The notes beneath the pieces are model-generated. The model saw nothing but the letters and a program-made list of their open reading frames with translations, made no database searches and was not told the DNA's origin. Positions 26,732 to 35,142 of a DNA stretch of 64,000 nucleotides are shown in pieces. Numbering within the stretch: the first letter of the stretch is position 1; every line of letters starts with the position of its first letter. The position numbers were made by a program, and so were the translations under genes. Source of the DNA: Niastella caeni (GTDB lineage Bacteria > Bacteroidota > Bacteroidia > Chitinophagales > Chitinophagaceae); assembly GCF_004834005.1 (NCBI RefSeq), contig NZ_STFF01000005.1:1-64000 (forward strand). Reading direction: 5' to 3'.

Positions 26732-27307
26732 ATGAACAGAAGAGACGCATTATCCCGTGTTGCATTGTTGTTGGGCGGATCGGTGATCGGGGCTGAATTC
26801 TTTCTGAGCGGTTGCGGCACTGGCGATAAAAAAATCGGTCAGTCTGTTGACTTCACCGCTGACGACATTGCTTACCTGGATGAAGTGGCCGAAACCATTA
26901 TTCCTGCTACCGATACGCCTGGCGCCAAAGCTGCCAAGGTAGGTACGTTCATGACGGTTATGGTTAAGGACTGCTATGACGAAAAGAACCAGAAAGTATT
27001 CCTGGAAGGAATGAATAAACTGAACGAGGCCAGCAAGAAAAAATTCGGTGGCAGCGGGTTTATGAAAATAACCCCTGAGCAACGCAAAGAACTGTTGACC
27101 GAAATAGATAAAGAGCAAAAGGAATACGGGAAGAACAAAAAGAAGGAAGACGACGTGCATTATTTTACCCAGATGAAACAGTTGACCCTGTTGGGTTACT
27201 TTACATCTGAACCCGGCGCTACACAAGCTTTGCGCTATGTGCCCGTTCCCGGTAAGTTTGAAGCCTGCATTCCTTATAAAAAAGGTGACAAAGCCTGGGC
27301 TTTATAA
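26732..27307 (+). CDS. Gluconate 2-dehydrogenase subunit 3-like protein (Tat lipoprotein)
   Basis: A 191-residue small subunit of a membrane-attached FAD dehydrogenase. The N-terminus MNRRDALSRVALLLGGSVIG has the twin-arginine signal and is followed by a lipobox (FLSGC), so the protein should be folded in the cytoplasm, exported by Tat and lipid-anchored. The mature part shows family features: IAYLDEVAETIIPATDTPGA, then MVKDCYD, and the C-terminal LLGYFTSEPGATQALRYVPVPG. It is downstream of both GMC genes and probably carries them across the membrane and anchors them. Confidence 0.9.
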   Translation: MNRRDALSRVALLLGGSVIGAEFFLSGCGTGDKKIGQSVDFTADDIAYLDEVAETIIPATDTPGAKAAKVGTFMTVMVKDCYDEKNQKVFLEGMNKLNEASKKKFGGSGFMKITPEQRKELLTEIDKEQKEYGKNKKKEDDVHYFTQMKQLTLLGYFTSEPGATQALRYVPVPGKFEACIPYKKGDKAWAL

Positions 27308-27349
27308 AAATATTCAATCCCTACCCGTAGGGACAAGTGTTGAATAATG

Positions 27350-27392
27350 AATACTGAATGTTGAAGTGTTTGCTGCTTCAGCATTCAGTATT
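27350..27392. repeat. Fold-back hairpin of GAATGTTGAA-type words
   Basis: Arms 27350-27366 and 27376-27392 pair over 17 bases with one wobble (AATACTGAATG...CATTCAGTATT), loop of 9. A second small hairpin TCCCTA/TAGGGA lies at 27318-27333. It may serve as a terminator for the small-subunit gene, and it belongs to the same class of fold-back spacers seen at 62852-62886. Confidence 0.65.
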
Positions 27393-27428
27393 TGATTTTA
27401 ATCGGTTCCACCATTTAAAAAATCAAAA

Positions 27429-28298
27429 ATGCACAATAGAAGAAGTTTTCTCAAAGCAACCGGAACATTGGCTTCAGGATTACTTATTGGAAGATCAGCA
27501 TTTTCAATGGATGATTTTTCAACCGATGCCTCGATAAAAAAGTTTGGTTTGCAGTTATATTCCCTGCGCGAAGACCTGCCTAAAGATCCCAAAGGCGTTT
27601 TGAAACAGGTAGCGTCGTTCGGTTATAAACAGGTTGAAAGTTATGAAGGCAAGCAAGGCATGTTCTGGGGGATGACCAACAAGGAGTTTAAAAATTATAT
27701 GCAGGAGTTGGGCATGACCATCGTTTCAAGCCATTGCAATATCAATAATGATTTTGAGACCAAGGCAGCACTGGCCGGTGAAATTGGAATGAAATATTTG
27801 ATCTGTCCGCACCTTGGTATGCAAAAGACCATTGACGATTTTAAAAAGGCGGCAGAAAAATTTAATGCCTGTGGTGAGATCTGTAAGAAAAATGGATTGC
27901 GCTTTGCATATCACAACCACGGTTACAGCTTTGAAACCCTGGAAGGTCAATTGCCGCAGGATGTATTGATGCAAAATACCAATGCTGAACTGGTAGATTT
28001 TGAAATGGATATTTACTGGGTAGTTACCGCCGGCGCAGATCCAATTGCCTGGTTGAATAAATATCCCGGCCGTTTTAAACTGTGTCATGTTAAAGATCGT
28101 AGAAAAGGTGCTGAGCCAAAAGATCATGATGCCTCTATTGACCTGGGCACCGGTAGTATAGACTTCAAAAGTATTTTGAAAACCGGTTCTTCGAAAGGGT
28201 TAGAATACTTTATCGTTGAACAGGAGCGTTATGATAACAGTACGCCATTGAAAAGCGCCGCTATCGACGCTGCATATATGAAGAAACTGAAGTTATAA
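27429..28298 (+). CDS. Sugar phosphate isomerase/epimerase-like TIM-barrel protein (exported)
   Basis: A 289-residue TIM barrel, paralogue of the protein at 13764-14633. The N-terminus MHNRRSFLKATGTLASGLLI is a twin-arginine signal. Barrel landmarks are FGLQLYSLREDLPKD, IVSSHCNIN, FAYHNHGYSFE, DFEMDIYWVV, KLCHVKDRRKG and YFIVEQERYD, with the His/Glu metal-binding residues in place. It closes the plus-strand dehydrogenase set and is followed by a clear terminator, which marks the right end of the sugar cluster. Its probable role is cleavage or isomerisation of 3-keto-sugars in the periplasm. Confidence 0.87.
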   Translation: MHNRRSFLKATGTLASGLLIGRSAFSMDDFSTDASIKKFGLQLYSLREDLPKDPKGVLKQVASFGYKQVESYEGKQGMFWGMTNKEFKNYMQELGMTIVSSHCNINNDFETKAALAGEIGMKYLICPHLGMQKTIDDFKKAAEKFNACGEICKKNGLRFAYHNHGYSFETLEGQLPQDVLMQNTNAELVDFEMDIYWVVTAGADPIAWLNKYPGRFKLCHVKDRRKGAEPKDHDASIDLGTGSIDFKSILKTGSSKGLEYFIVEQERYDNSTPLKSAAIDAAYMKKLKL

Positions 28299-28320
28299 TT
28301 TTATAAAAAGTGTTTATATC

Positions 28321-28359
28321 AAAGCCTGGGAGAATTTCGATTCTTTCAGGCTTTTTTTT
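28321..28359 (+). terminator. Intrinsic terminator with UUCG tetraloop
   Basis: AAAGCCTG (28321-28328) pairs with CAGGCTTT (28347-28354); inside, GG/TT wobble pairs and AGAAT/ATTCT close a TTCG loop. Eight Ts follow. It ends the sugar cluster. Confidence 0.9.
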
Positions 28360-28464
28360 AGCTTCTAAGCCAAAAGCTTTAAGCAAATACAAATGTTTGG
28401 CATTCGGCTAATAGCTTACAGCTTGTAGTTTTAAGCTGTATCTTTAGAGAAACAACTACATATT

Positions 28465-28890
28465 ATGAGAATACTAATGAGTTTCCTCCTGGCTTTTTTC
28501 CTCATTCAGCATACCTGGGCACAATCGGCCGATGAGCAGGCCATACGAAAAATACTAAGCGATCAAACCATAGCCTGGAACAACGGGAACATAGAAGAAT
28601 TTATGAAAGGTTACTGGAACAATGACTCCCTGATGTTTATTGGGAAGAGCGGCGTAACATATGGTTACCAGAACACACTAATGAATTATAAAAAGAATTA
28701 CGGCAATGCAGACGCTATGGGAACCCTGTCGTTCGACCTGGTCAAAGTACAGCGCCTTTCGCCCGAATATTATTTCATTGTAGGTAAATGGCATTTGAAA
28801 AGGAAGATCGGCGATGTGGGCGGCCACTACAACCTCATCTTTAGAAAGATTAATGATACATGGGTGATTGTAGCCGATCATAGTAGTTAA
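28465..28890 (+). CDS. Secreted NTF2-like (DUF4440/SnoaL) protein
   Basis: A 141-residue protein with a signal peptide (MRILMSFLLAFFLIQHTWAQ) and a small cone-shaped NTF2-like domain: DEQAIRKILSDQTIAWNNGN at the start, FMKGYWNNDSLMFIG in the middle and HYNLIFRKINDTWVIVADH at the end, the usual pattern of DUF4440. Such proteins bind small molecules or have unknown catalytic roles. A TATCTTTA element lies at 28439-28446. It is 39 bases upstream of the SPFH gene and could be co-transcribed with it. Confidence 0.83.
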   Translation: MRILMSFLLAFFLIQHTWAQSADEQAIRKILSDQTIAWNNGNIEEFMKGYWNNDSLMFIGKSGVTYGYQNTLMNYKKNYGNADAMGTLSFDLVKVQRLSPEYYFIVGKWHLKRKIGDVGGHYNLIFRKINDTWVIVADHSS

Positions 28891-28929
28891 AAAAAAGTTT
28901 CATTCCCCAAAACAATAAACCATACTATC

Positions 28930-29841
28930 ATGGCACTAATTATTATCGGGGTTATCGTATTTCTTATTGGCCGCCTGGTGATAACCCGCAGTATTGAATC
29001 AAATATCAGGCGCTTTGCATCTCCCCTCCGTATAATCGGGGTGATCTTAATCTTGATTGGTATACTGGCTTCCTGCATTATTCAGATAGAAGCCGGCGAA
29101 ATAGGAGTAAAGAAATTGTTTGGTAAAGTACAGAACGATGTGTTGACCAGCGGCCTGCATTTCATTAACCCTCTGCTGGTTGTTGAGAAGATGGATGTAA
29201 AAACCCAGAACTACACCATGAGCGGCGTGCATGATGAAGGACAGAAAGCAAGTGATGACGCCATTCGAGCACTTACTGCCGATGGCCTGGAAGTAGTAAT
29301 TGACCTCACGGTGTTGTACAGGGTACTGCCAACCGATGCGCCCCGCATCGTTCGGGAAATCGGGTTAAATTATACCGATAAAATCGTTCGCCCGCTTACC
29401 CGTACAAAGATCCGCGATAATACCGTGTACTACGAAGCTGTATCCCTGTACTCGTCAAAACGGGATGAATTTCAGGCCCGCATATTTAAAAGTATTGAAA
29501 CCGATTTTAAAAATCGCGGCCTGGTGCTGGAACAATTACTCGTACGCAATATTACCCTGCCACAAATGGTAAAAACGGCCATTGAACAAAAGATCACTGC
29601 CGAACAGGATGCGCAGAAAATGCAGTTTGTGCTGCAAAAAGAAAAGCAGGAGGCTGAACGCAAGCGTGTGGAAGCGCAAGGTATAAGCGACTACCAACGT
29701 ATCATCAACGAAAGCCTTACCGACAGGCAATTACAATACGAACAAATCAAGGCCATGAAAGACCTGGCGGCCTCAGGTAATGCAAAAATGATAATCATGG
29801 GCAGGGGGAATACGCCGGTTATTCTTGATGCGAAGCAATAG
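28930..29841 (+). CDS. SPFH/Band 7 (prohibitin-like) membrane protein
   Basis: A 303-residue membrane-anchored scaffold protein. Two hydrophobic stretches occupy residues 2-17 and about 35-52. The SPFH domain runs from about 53 to 230 (VQIEAGEIGVKKLFGK-like start, GLHFINPLLVVEKMDVKTQNY, DDAIRALTADGLEVVIDLTV), and a long charged helix (about 235-285, AEQDAQKMQFVLQKEKQEAE) should oligomerise into a ring or patch. Bacterial prohibitin-like proteins organise membrane domains and often control FtsH-type proteases; no partner is encoded next to it. Confidence 0.88.
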   Translation: MALIIIGVIVFLIGRLVITRSIESNIRRFASPLRIIGVILILIGILASCIIQIEAGEIGVKKLFGKVQNDVLTSGLHFINPLLVVEKMDVKTQNYTMSGVHDEGQKASDDAIRALTADGLEVVIDLTVLYRVLPTDAPRIVREIGLNYTDKIVRPLTRTKIRDNTVYYEAVSLYSSKRDEFQARIFKSIETDFKNRGLVLEQLLVRNITLPQMVKTAIEQKITAEQDAQKMQFVLQKEKQEAERKRVEAQGISDYQRIINESLTDRQLQYEQIKAMKDLAASGNAKMIIMGRGNTPVILDAKQ

Positions 29842-30016
29842 GCAGTGAATGGCCAATGGTGAATAAGCCCGCCGAAATTTCAGCATTCCGAAAATTCCGG
29901 AACCCAGTGACAATTCACCACTGATAACTCACGACTGCCGTTTCTTGATTCACGGGCTGAGGAGTTATTCCCCCCTTATGGGGTTAGGGGTAGGTAATAA
30001 ATTCACTATCAAATCG

Positions 30017-30046
30017 TTTAAAGGTGTCAACCAACCCGTAGATTTG
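30017..30046 (+). promoter_or_regulatory. Bacteroidota-type promoter for the DUF6089 gene
   Basis: TTTA at 30017-30020 (one mismatch to TTTG), 18 bases, then TAGATTTG at 30039-30046, a perfect TAnnTTTG -7 element. Transcription would start around 30052, about 30 bases before the ATG at 30082. Confidence 0.6.
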
Positions 30047-30081
30047 TGAGTGTGAATAGATTATATCCTAATTGAATATCA

Positions 30082-30936
30082 ATGAGAAAGATTATCATGC
30101 TGTTATGTTGCCTGCCCCTGGCAACAGTCGCACAGAATTTTCATTTTTCCGCCCGTTTAGGTATCGCCAATTATCAGGGCGATTTACAGGCAAAGCGAAT
30201 AACCTTTAAACAAGCCAAATTCTTAGGGTCACTTGGCGCCCAATACGATCTGTCTGAACATTTTACTGCCCGTACCTATTTCACGCTTTCCTCGCTACAG
30301 GCCGACGACAAGAAAGGTACTGCCGCCATGAAAATGCGTAACCTGAACTTTCAAACCAAACTGTTTGAATGGGAGTTGGGCGTTCAATACAATATATTAA
30401 GCTTAAACAATTCCTGGTTCACACCTTACGTGTTTGCCGGAGTTGGATTATATCATTTTAAACCTTTTACCCGTACCGAAGATGGCACCAAAACCTTTTT
30501 GAAGCCTTTGAGCACCGAAGGTCAGGGCATTGTGGCGGGTAAAAAGGAGTATTCACTCACCCAATTCAATATACCTCTGGGTATTGGCGCTACGTATGCC
30601 ATAAGCGAAGATATCAGGGTTGGACTGGAGCTCGGTTACCGGAAATTATTTACCGATTACCTTGATGATGTTAGCTCAGATTATGTAGATCAGGCGGTGT
30701 TGTTGAACGCGAAAGGCCAAACTGCTGTTGACCTGGCTTACCGGGGCGATGAAGTGGGCGCCGGCGCATATCCGGCCACTAAAACAGCCCGCGGAGGCGC
30801 CAATGAAAAAGACGGTTATTATTACATGGCCTTAACGGTAACGGTACGCTCATTTATTGATCAGTACAAACGCATTGCAGGTTTACCTTCCTATCACCGT
30901 GATAAAAAAGTGGGTTGCCCGGCAACGAGGTTTTAA
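30082..30936 (+). CDS. DUF6089 outer-membrane beta-barrel protein 1
   Basis: A 284-residue protein with a signal peptide (MRKIIMLLCCLPLATVA, then Q) and a small porin-like barrel. The N-terminal landmark ARLGIANYQGDLQ, alternating strands with aromatic girdles, the FTPYVFAGVGLYHF strand and the SEDIRVGLELGYRKLFTDYLDDVS motif are characteristic of the DUF6089 family, widespread in Bacteroidota and of unknown function. A second member lies at 57704-58459. A promoter precedes it and a terminator follows. Confidence 0.87.
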   Translation: MRKIIMLLCCLPLATVAQNFHFSARLGIANYQGDLQAKRITFKQAKFLGSLGAQYDLSEHFTARTYFTLSSLQADDKKGTAAMKMRNLNFQTKLFEWELGVQYNILSLNNSWFTPYVFAGVGLYHFKPFTRTEDGTKTFLKPLSTEGQGIVAGKKEYSLTQFNIPLGIGATYAISEDIRVGLELGYRKLFTDYLDDVSSDYVDQAVLLNAKGQTAVDLAYRGDEVGAGAYPATKTARGGANEKDGYYYMALTVTVRSFIDQYKRIAGLPSYHRDKKVGCPATRF

Positions 30937-30974
30937 TCGCCCCCAATACGTCTCTACTCATCACCAAAATACTT

Positions 30975-31005
30975 AATCGTGCTCCCTGAAAATGGGGGCA
31001 CGATT
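30975..31005 (+). terminator. Intrinsic terminator-like hairpin
   Basis: AATCGTGCTCCC (30975-30986) pairs with GGGGGCACGATT (30994-31005) with one wobble and a 7-base loop. A short T-run (GCTTTT) follows. It ends the DUF6089 transcript. Confidence 0.7.
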
Positions 31006-31150
31006 GCTTTTAGGGATAGCTTTGCCAATCACTGCCGTTTTTCTTGCTCCAACGTGGAAGCTTTGACGAAAGCGTTTAAAGTTACAGCGGACGAAGAATT
31101 GTCTATTGCCTTCCCTTGTCTATTGCAAATTGTCAATTGCCCATTGATTT

Positions 31151-31387
31151 TCACCCGTGTGGGAACTTCTTTTTCCAGATGCGGTAATTGATATAAATAA
31201 GCGCGGCCAGGCTGCTGGCCATCCAGATGTAAAAAATAATATTACCAATGCTTATTGATGGGTTAGGAACCAGCAAATCATTGTAAGTGCCAATGCCAAG
31301 CGTAGTTGTCAGCCATAAAAATCCTAAAAAAACCGACCATACGATCCGTTTCAAAAAATCCTTAACATCATCTTCCATCATGCTCAT
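31151..31387 (-). CDS. Small two-segment membrane protein
   Basis: A 78-residue protein with an acidic N-terminus (MSMMEDDVKDFLKR), two membrane segments (about 15-33 and 48-66) joined by a short loop (YNDLLVPNPSIS), and a basic C-terminal tail (YRIWKKKFPHG) expected on the cytoplasmic side. I recognise the type from other Bacteroidota but know no function. Its upstream region on the minus strand is the 41-base tandem repeat array, so that array could affect its expression. Confidence 0.7.
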   Translation of the reverse strand: MSMMEDDVKDFLKRIVWSVFLGFLWLTTTLGIGTYNDLLVPNPSISIGNIIFYIWMASSLAALIYINYRIWKKKFPHG

Positions 31388-31510
31388 ACAAGAAGAAATT
31401 ATAATTGGCTGTAAAATCCTGGTTTAATATCGAAAAAAAAACAACAATGCCTCGAAAGAAAATTTTCAGATCAATTATTTTATTTTCGAGTTGTTTAATT
31501 TTTCATTGTG

Positions 31511-31837
31511 TCGAAATAAAAATTGCGATGTATGCAAACTTTTAAAACGCATCGAAAAAAAGTTGCGGTATACGAAAACTCTTTGGTCACATCGAAAAAA
31601 AAGATACGGCATAGGAAAACTTTTTAGTTGAATCGAAATCAAAGCTGCGATGTATGCAAACTTTTAAAACGCATCGAAAAAAAAGTTGCGGTATACGAAA
31701 ACTCTTTGGTCACATTGAAAAAAAAGATACGGCATAGGAAAACTTTTTAGTTGAATCGAAATCAAAGCTGCGATGTATGCAAACTTTTTATCTGGCTAAA
31801 AAAAAGAATTGTGCTATCAAATAATTTTTAAAACGCA
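31511..31837. repeat. 41-base tandem array with 123-base higher-order repeat
   Basis: Eight consecutive units with boundaries at 31511, 31552, 31592, 31633, 31674, 31715, 31756 and 31797; all are 41 bases except the second, which is 40. Each begins TCGAAA (the sixth TTGAAA, the eighth TAAAAA). Units follow an A-B-C order: A contains GCGATGTATGCAAAC, B contains TTGCGGTATACGAAAAC, and C contains GATACGGCATAGGAAAAC. The A-B-C block repeats almost identically (31511-31632 versus 31633-31755), differing mainly in the A-run length and one base, giving a 122-123-base period. Degenerate units may extend to about 31425 and 31860. Neither strand holds a long reading frame across it. Confidence 0.92.
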
Positions 31838-31974
31838 TCGGAGAAAAAGTTTCCCTGTCATTCAAAAGAAAAACGCCCTCATTAGTTCGGTTTTACTATA
31901 TCAGAAACCAATTAAACCCCTATAAAATTACATTTTGTTGGGGCAAAATGGCTCAAAGGGCGCACCCTTTCCTT

Positions 31975-32748
31975 TTAATTGATCAGCAAATTCTTGAATT
32001 CGGTAGAGTCGCCGTTAAAGGCATTGAAATCGACTTTGCAGAAGATACCGTTCACGTGCCCCTGCTCGCTGTATTGCCAAAAATGCCAGGAGCGGTAAAT
32101 CCGGGGCTTTTCTTTTTGCAGGTAGTGAGCCACCCATAAAGGATAATCGTCAAATTCATCTTTAAGCACCTGTTGGTAAAAATCAACATTGGCGTATATA
32201 ATGGGCCGTACCCCGTAGTAATTCTCTACCGTTACCAGCCATTCACGAACGCGTTCGCGCACCTTTTGATAGGGCACCCCAAAGGTTCGCTCCACATCCA
32301 GCACGGGCGGCATGTCGCCGGGTTGCAGTTCTACTGTTTTTATAAAATGTTCGGCCTGGGTCTTGCCGCTTTTGGTAGCAATAAAAAAATGATAAGCGCC
32401 ACGGGCCATCCCCGCTTCTTTAGCCCTTTTCCAGTTCCGTTTAAAAAAGCGGTCCTGGCTTTCAATCCCTTCGGTAGCCTTAATAAAGGTAAAACCCAGT
32501 TTCACTCCTTCCACGTTCATAGATTGAACGCTTTCCCAATCAATGGTTTCCTGGTAACGGCTTACGTCTATGCCATGAATGGTATAACGGGTGGGAATTT
32601 CAATACCAAAAGCCTCGTACCTGATGAAATGAGCGCGCCGTTCGGCCCACCATTCATAGACACGTAACAACAACATAAATACGGTGGCTACCATGATCAG
32701 GCCTACAACGATCTTCCAAACAATGGCTACCTTTTTTTTATTTGCCAT
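31975..32748 (-). CDS. GH25 family lysozyme, membrane-anchored
   Basis: A muramidase of about 257 residues from ATG 32748 (the frame opens at 32760, but a promoter element covers that position). An N-terminal membrane segment follows MANKKKVAIVWK and anchors the enzyme outside the inner membrane or as a lipid-free signal anchor. The GH25 domain starts at HGIDVSRYQ with the conserved Asp, continues with GFTFIKATEG, ARGAYHFF, and MPPVLDVE, which holds the catalytic acid region, then RPIIYANVDFYQQ, LWVAHY and the C-terminal WHFWQYSEQGHVNG. It hydrolyses the glycan backbone of peptidoglycan. No phage genes surround it, so a role in wall remodelling is more likely than lysis. Confidence 0.9.
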   Translation of the reverse strand: MANKKKVAIVWKIVVGLIMVATVFMLLLRVYEWWAERRAHFIRYEAFGIEIPTRYTIHGIDVSRYQETIDWESVQSMNVEGVKLGFTFIKATEGIESQDRFFKRNWKRAKEAGMARGAYHFFIATKSGKTQAEHFIKTVELQPGDMPPVLDVERTFGVPYQKVRERVREWLVTVENYYGVRPIIYANVDFYQQVLKDEFDDYPLWVAHYLQKEKPRIYRSWHFWQYSEQGHVNGIFCKVDFNAFNGDSTEFKNLLIN

Positions 32749-32757
32749 AAGGGTACA

Positions 32758-32765
32758 CAAATATA
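32758..32765 (-). promoter_or_regulatory. -7 element of the lysozyme gene
   Basis: TATATTTG on the minus strand is a perfect TAnnTTTG. It ends 9 bases before ATG 32748, so the transcript may have almost no leader. A CAAA (TTTG on the minus strand) lies at 32780-32783, but the 14-base spacing is short. Confidence 0.45.
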
Positions 32766-32883
32766 TTAGAGCGCTTAAACAAAGCGAGATATAATCTGTT
32801 GAAGTGGAAAATTTTAACTCTTTTAAACGTTAGGGACCCTAAAACATTGCCCTTAAGCCCGCGAACCCTAATTTTACACTTCT

Positions 32884-33915
32884 ATGCCTTCAATTAACTG
32901 GCACGATAGTTTCAATTTATTATCGAGGTTAACGCCCCGCCGGGTATGGAATGCGGGTAAGGTATTAAGCAGTTATTATATAAGTAAAATAACCGGCAAG
33001 CCAGTACAGTGGGGGTATCCGATATCCATTTCATTTGAGCCTACCACTTCTTGCAACCTGCGTTGTCCGGAATGTCCCAGCGGTTTACGGGCGTTTACCC
33101 GTCCTACGGGCATGTTACAAAAGGATTTTTTTAGTGAAACCATTGACCAGTTATCCAAAGACTTGTTATACCTGGTTTTTTATTTCCAGGGCGAACCGTA
33201 TCTCAATCCAGGTTTCCTTGATATGGTAAAATACGCATCGGGAAAAGGTATTTACACGGCCACTTCTACGAATGCGCATTATTTGACTGAAGAAAATGCC
33301 CGGAAAACGGTTGAAAGCGGGTTAGACCGGCTGATCATTTCCATTGACGGTACTACCCAGGATGTATATCAGCAATACCGCGTGGGCGGAAAATTGCATA
33401 AGGTACTGGAAGGCGCCAGGAACATTGTAAAGTGGAAAAAAGAATTGAAGAGCAAAACGCCGTTTGTGTTTTTCCAGTTCCTGGTGGTAAAGCCTAATGA
33501 ACACCAGATTGAAGAAGTAAAACGCCTGGCAAAGGAAATTGGGGTAGATGAAGTACGGTTTAAAACAGCCCAGGTGTACGATTATGAGAACGATCCCAAT
33601 AACCTGATCCCAAGTATTGATAAGTTTAGCCGGTATCGCAAGAACCAGCAAGGTCAAATGGAATTTAAAAACTCGCTGCAAAATCATTGCTGGCGCTTAT
33701 GGCATGCAACGGTTATCAGTTGGGATGGGTTGGTAGTGCCTTGTTGCTTTGATAAAGATGCGCAACATACGCTGGGCGATTTGAAAGGGAAAAGTTTTAA
33801 GGATGTATGGCATAACGATAAGTATAAACGATTTCGCGAACAAGTGCTGTTGGGTCGAAAAAATATTGATATTTGCGCCAATTGCAGTGAAGGTACAAGA
33901 GTGTGGGGCGATTGA
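32884..33915 (+). CDS. Radical SAM protein with SPASM domain
   Basis: A 343-residue radical S-adenosylmethionine enzyme. The [4Fe-4S] motif is C57-x3-C61-x2-C64 (TTSCNLRCPECPSG). The barrel continues with FYFQGEPYLNPGF, TSTNAHYL and LIISIDGTTQDVYQQYRVGG. The C-terminal SPASM region carries further cysteines (NHCWRLW, VPCCFDKDAQHTLGDL, DICANCSEG) that should bind auxiliary clusters. Such proteins modify peptides, sugars or other small molecules; no precursor peptide or pathway partner is visible nearby, so the substrate is unknown. A 739-base non-coding stretch follows. Confidence 0.9.
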   Translation: MPSINWHDSFNLLSRLTPRRVWNAGKVLSSYYISKITGKPVQWGYPISISFEPTTSCNLRCPECPSGLRAFTRPTGMLQKDFFSETIDQLSKDLLYLVFYFQGEPYLNPGFLDMVKYASGKGIYTATSTNAHYLTEENARKTVESGLDRLIISIDGTTQDVYQQYRVGGKLHKVLEGARNIVKWKKELKSKTPFVFFQFLVVKPNEHQIEEVKRLAKEIGVDEVRFKTAQVYDYENDPNNLIPSIDKFSRYRKNQQGQMEFKNSLQNHCWRLWHATVISWDGLVVPCCFDKDAQHTLGDLKGKSFKDVWHNDKYKRFREQVLLGRKNIDICANCSEGTRVWGD

Positions 33916-34654
33916 GCTATAGGAAATACCTTACCGTTGACAGGAAAAATATATAAAGTGATTGGAATGGACGTTATGGTTCACTCCCGACAAAGTTTTC
34001 ATCATAACTTACACGGCGTAGAAATTTTTGTCATGGTATGAGGCATCTGAATAAATTCAAAAAATGTACAGATGAAAATGAGGAATAAGGATTGAAAAAT
34101 GTCAAAGGATTTAGAAAAACTGTAATTTCGAAAAACAAAATAGGTTTAGCAGAACAATCGAAAAGGTCAGACCGTAGACCAGACCAAATAACCCCTTACA
34201 ACCCAAATAAGAACCCAGCATGTGAACTTAGTATGCTGAGCTAAAGATCTCGGAACCTGCCTACCGGCAGGCAGGCTAAGTAACCTAATCCTCCCCAACC
34301 TGACCGCAGAACAAGCTAAACCCAGAACTAACATGACCTTGTAAGCATCTGTTTGTAGCCGGTTGCAACATCAGTATGAAACCGTTCACGACCTGTTGAA
34401 TGGATCTCAGATGACAAAGCAGCGTATACATAAAGATCAAAGGAGTGCATTTGTTAATCATCTTAACCCATTAACCGATGCTTCGGTAAGCAGAACCGGC
34501 CGTCACCCATGAACATGGGTTATTACCATTATTGACGGAGTTTTCTAAATACATGAAGCGCAGCATTAGTTCAGCATTTTTATGCTACAAGGGTCGGCAC
34601 GGCCCTGGTTATCATTTTTGATTAAATAACTAATAATACCATCTGTGCAGAGCC
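33916..34654. other. Long gene-free stretch with several hairpins
   Basis: No gene is supported in 739 bases. Structures seen: CCTGCC-TACC-GGCAGG at 34256-34271 within a GCCTGCC-rich segment, ACCCATG-AA-CATGGGT at 34505-34520, AGGGTC/GGCCCT near 34589-34604, and GGTC...GACC near 34165-34185. Base composition from about 34140 to 34610 is more balanced than in usual spacers here. It could be the leader or an RNA gene upstream of the MarR regulator, or a decayed region. Confidence 0.4.
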
Positions 34655-35107
34655 ATGAGTATAGAAAAAGATATACAACAGTCGAAATTCCGGAATGAGT
34701 ATCATAAAACGGTGGTCAATCTTATTTTTACATATAATTGGATATCAGAAAAGACCAAACAGTTTTTTGAAAAGGGAGATATAACCTCCCAGCAATATAA
34801 TATCCTCCGCATTTTGCGGGGTGCCGGAAAACCCTTGTCCACCTTGCAGATTCGTCAACGGATGTTGGATAAAATGAGCGATACCAGCCGAATTGTTGAC
34901 AGGCTGGTGAAGAAAGATCTGGTGCAAAAAGTAATTTGCAAAACCGACCGGCGGCTGGTTGATGTAACCATTACCGATACCGGTATGGAGCTGCTGGAAA
35001 GGCTGGATAGCTACAACGAGCAAATGGATGCAATGCTCGGCAGCCTATCAGAAGAAGAAGCAAAAATGTTAAATAATTTACTGGATAAAATAAGAAATTC
35101 AGAATAG
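34655..35107 (+). CDS. MarR-family transcriptional regulator
   Basis: A 150-residue winged helix-turn-helix dimer protein. The dimerisation helix is followed by QQYNILRILRGAGKPLSTLQ and the recognition region MLDKMSDTSRIVDRLVKKDL. The wing has the typical CKTDRRLVDVTITDTG pattern, with the conserved Asp-Arg pair. It would repress or activate genes in response to a small molecule. It is followed by a GHL10 hydrolase 36 bases downstream, probably in one operon, although a regulatory link is only suggested by position. Confidence 0.9.
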   Translation: MSIEKDIQQSKFRNEYHKTVVNLIFTYNWISEKTKQFFEKGDITSQQYNILRILRGAGKPLSTLQIRQRMLDKMSDTSRIVDRLVKKDLVQKVICKTDRRLVDVTITDTGMELLERLDSYNEQMDAMLGSLSEEEAKMLNNLLDKIRNSE

Positions 35108-35142
35108 CGTACATATAACATCCGTTAATCTTTAATCCGAAT

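Noticed and set aside
31511..31837. CRISPR array
   Set aside because: Units are contiguous 41-base repeats with no unique spacers between constant repeats, and no cas genes are present.
31975..32748. Phage endolysin marking a prophage
   Set aside because: The GH25 protein has its own membrane anchor, and no holin, tail, integrase or other phage gene is present nearby.
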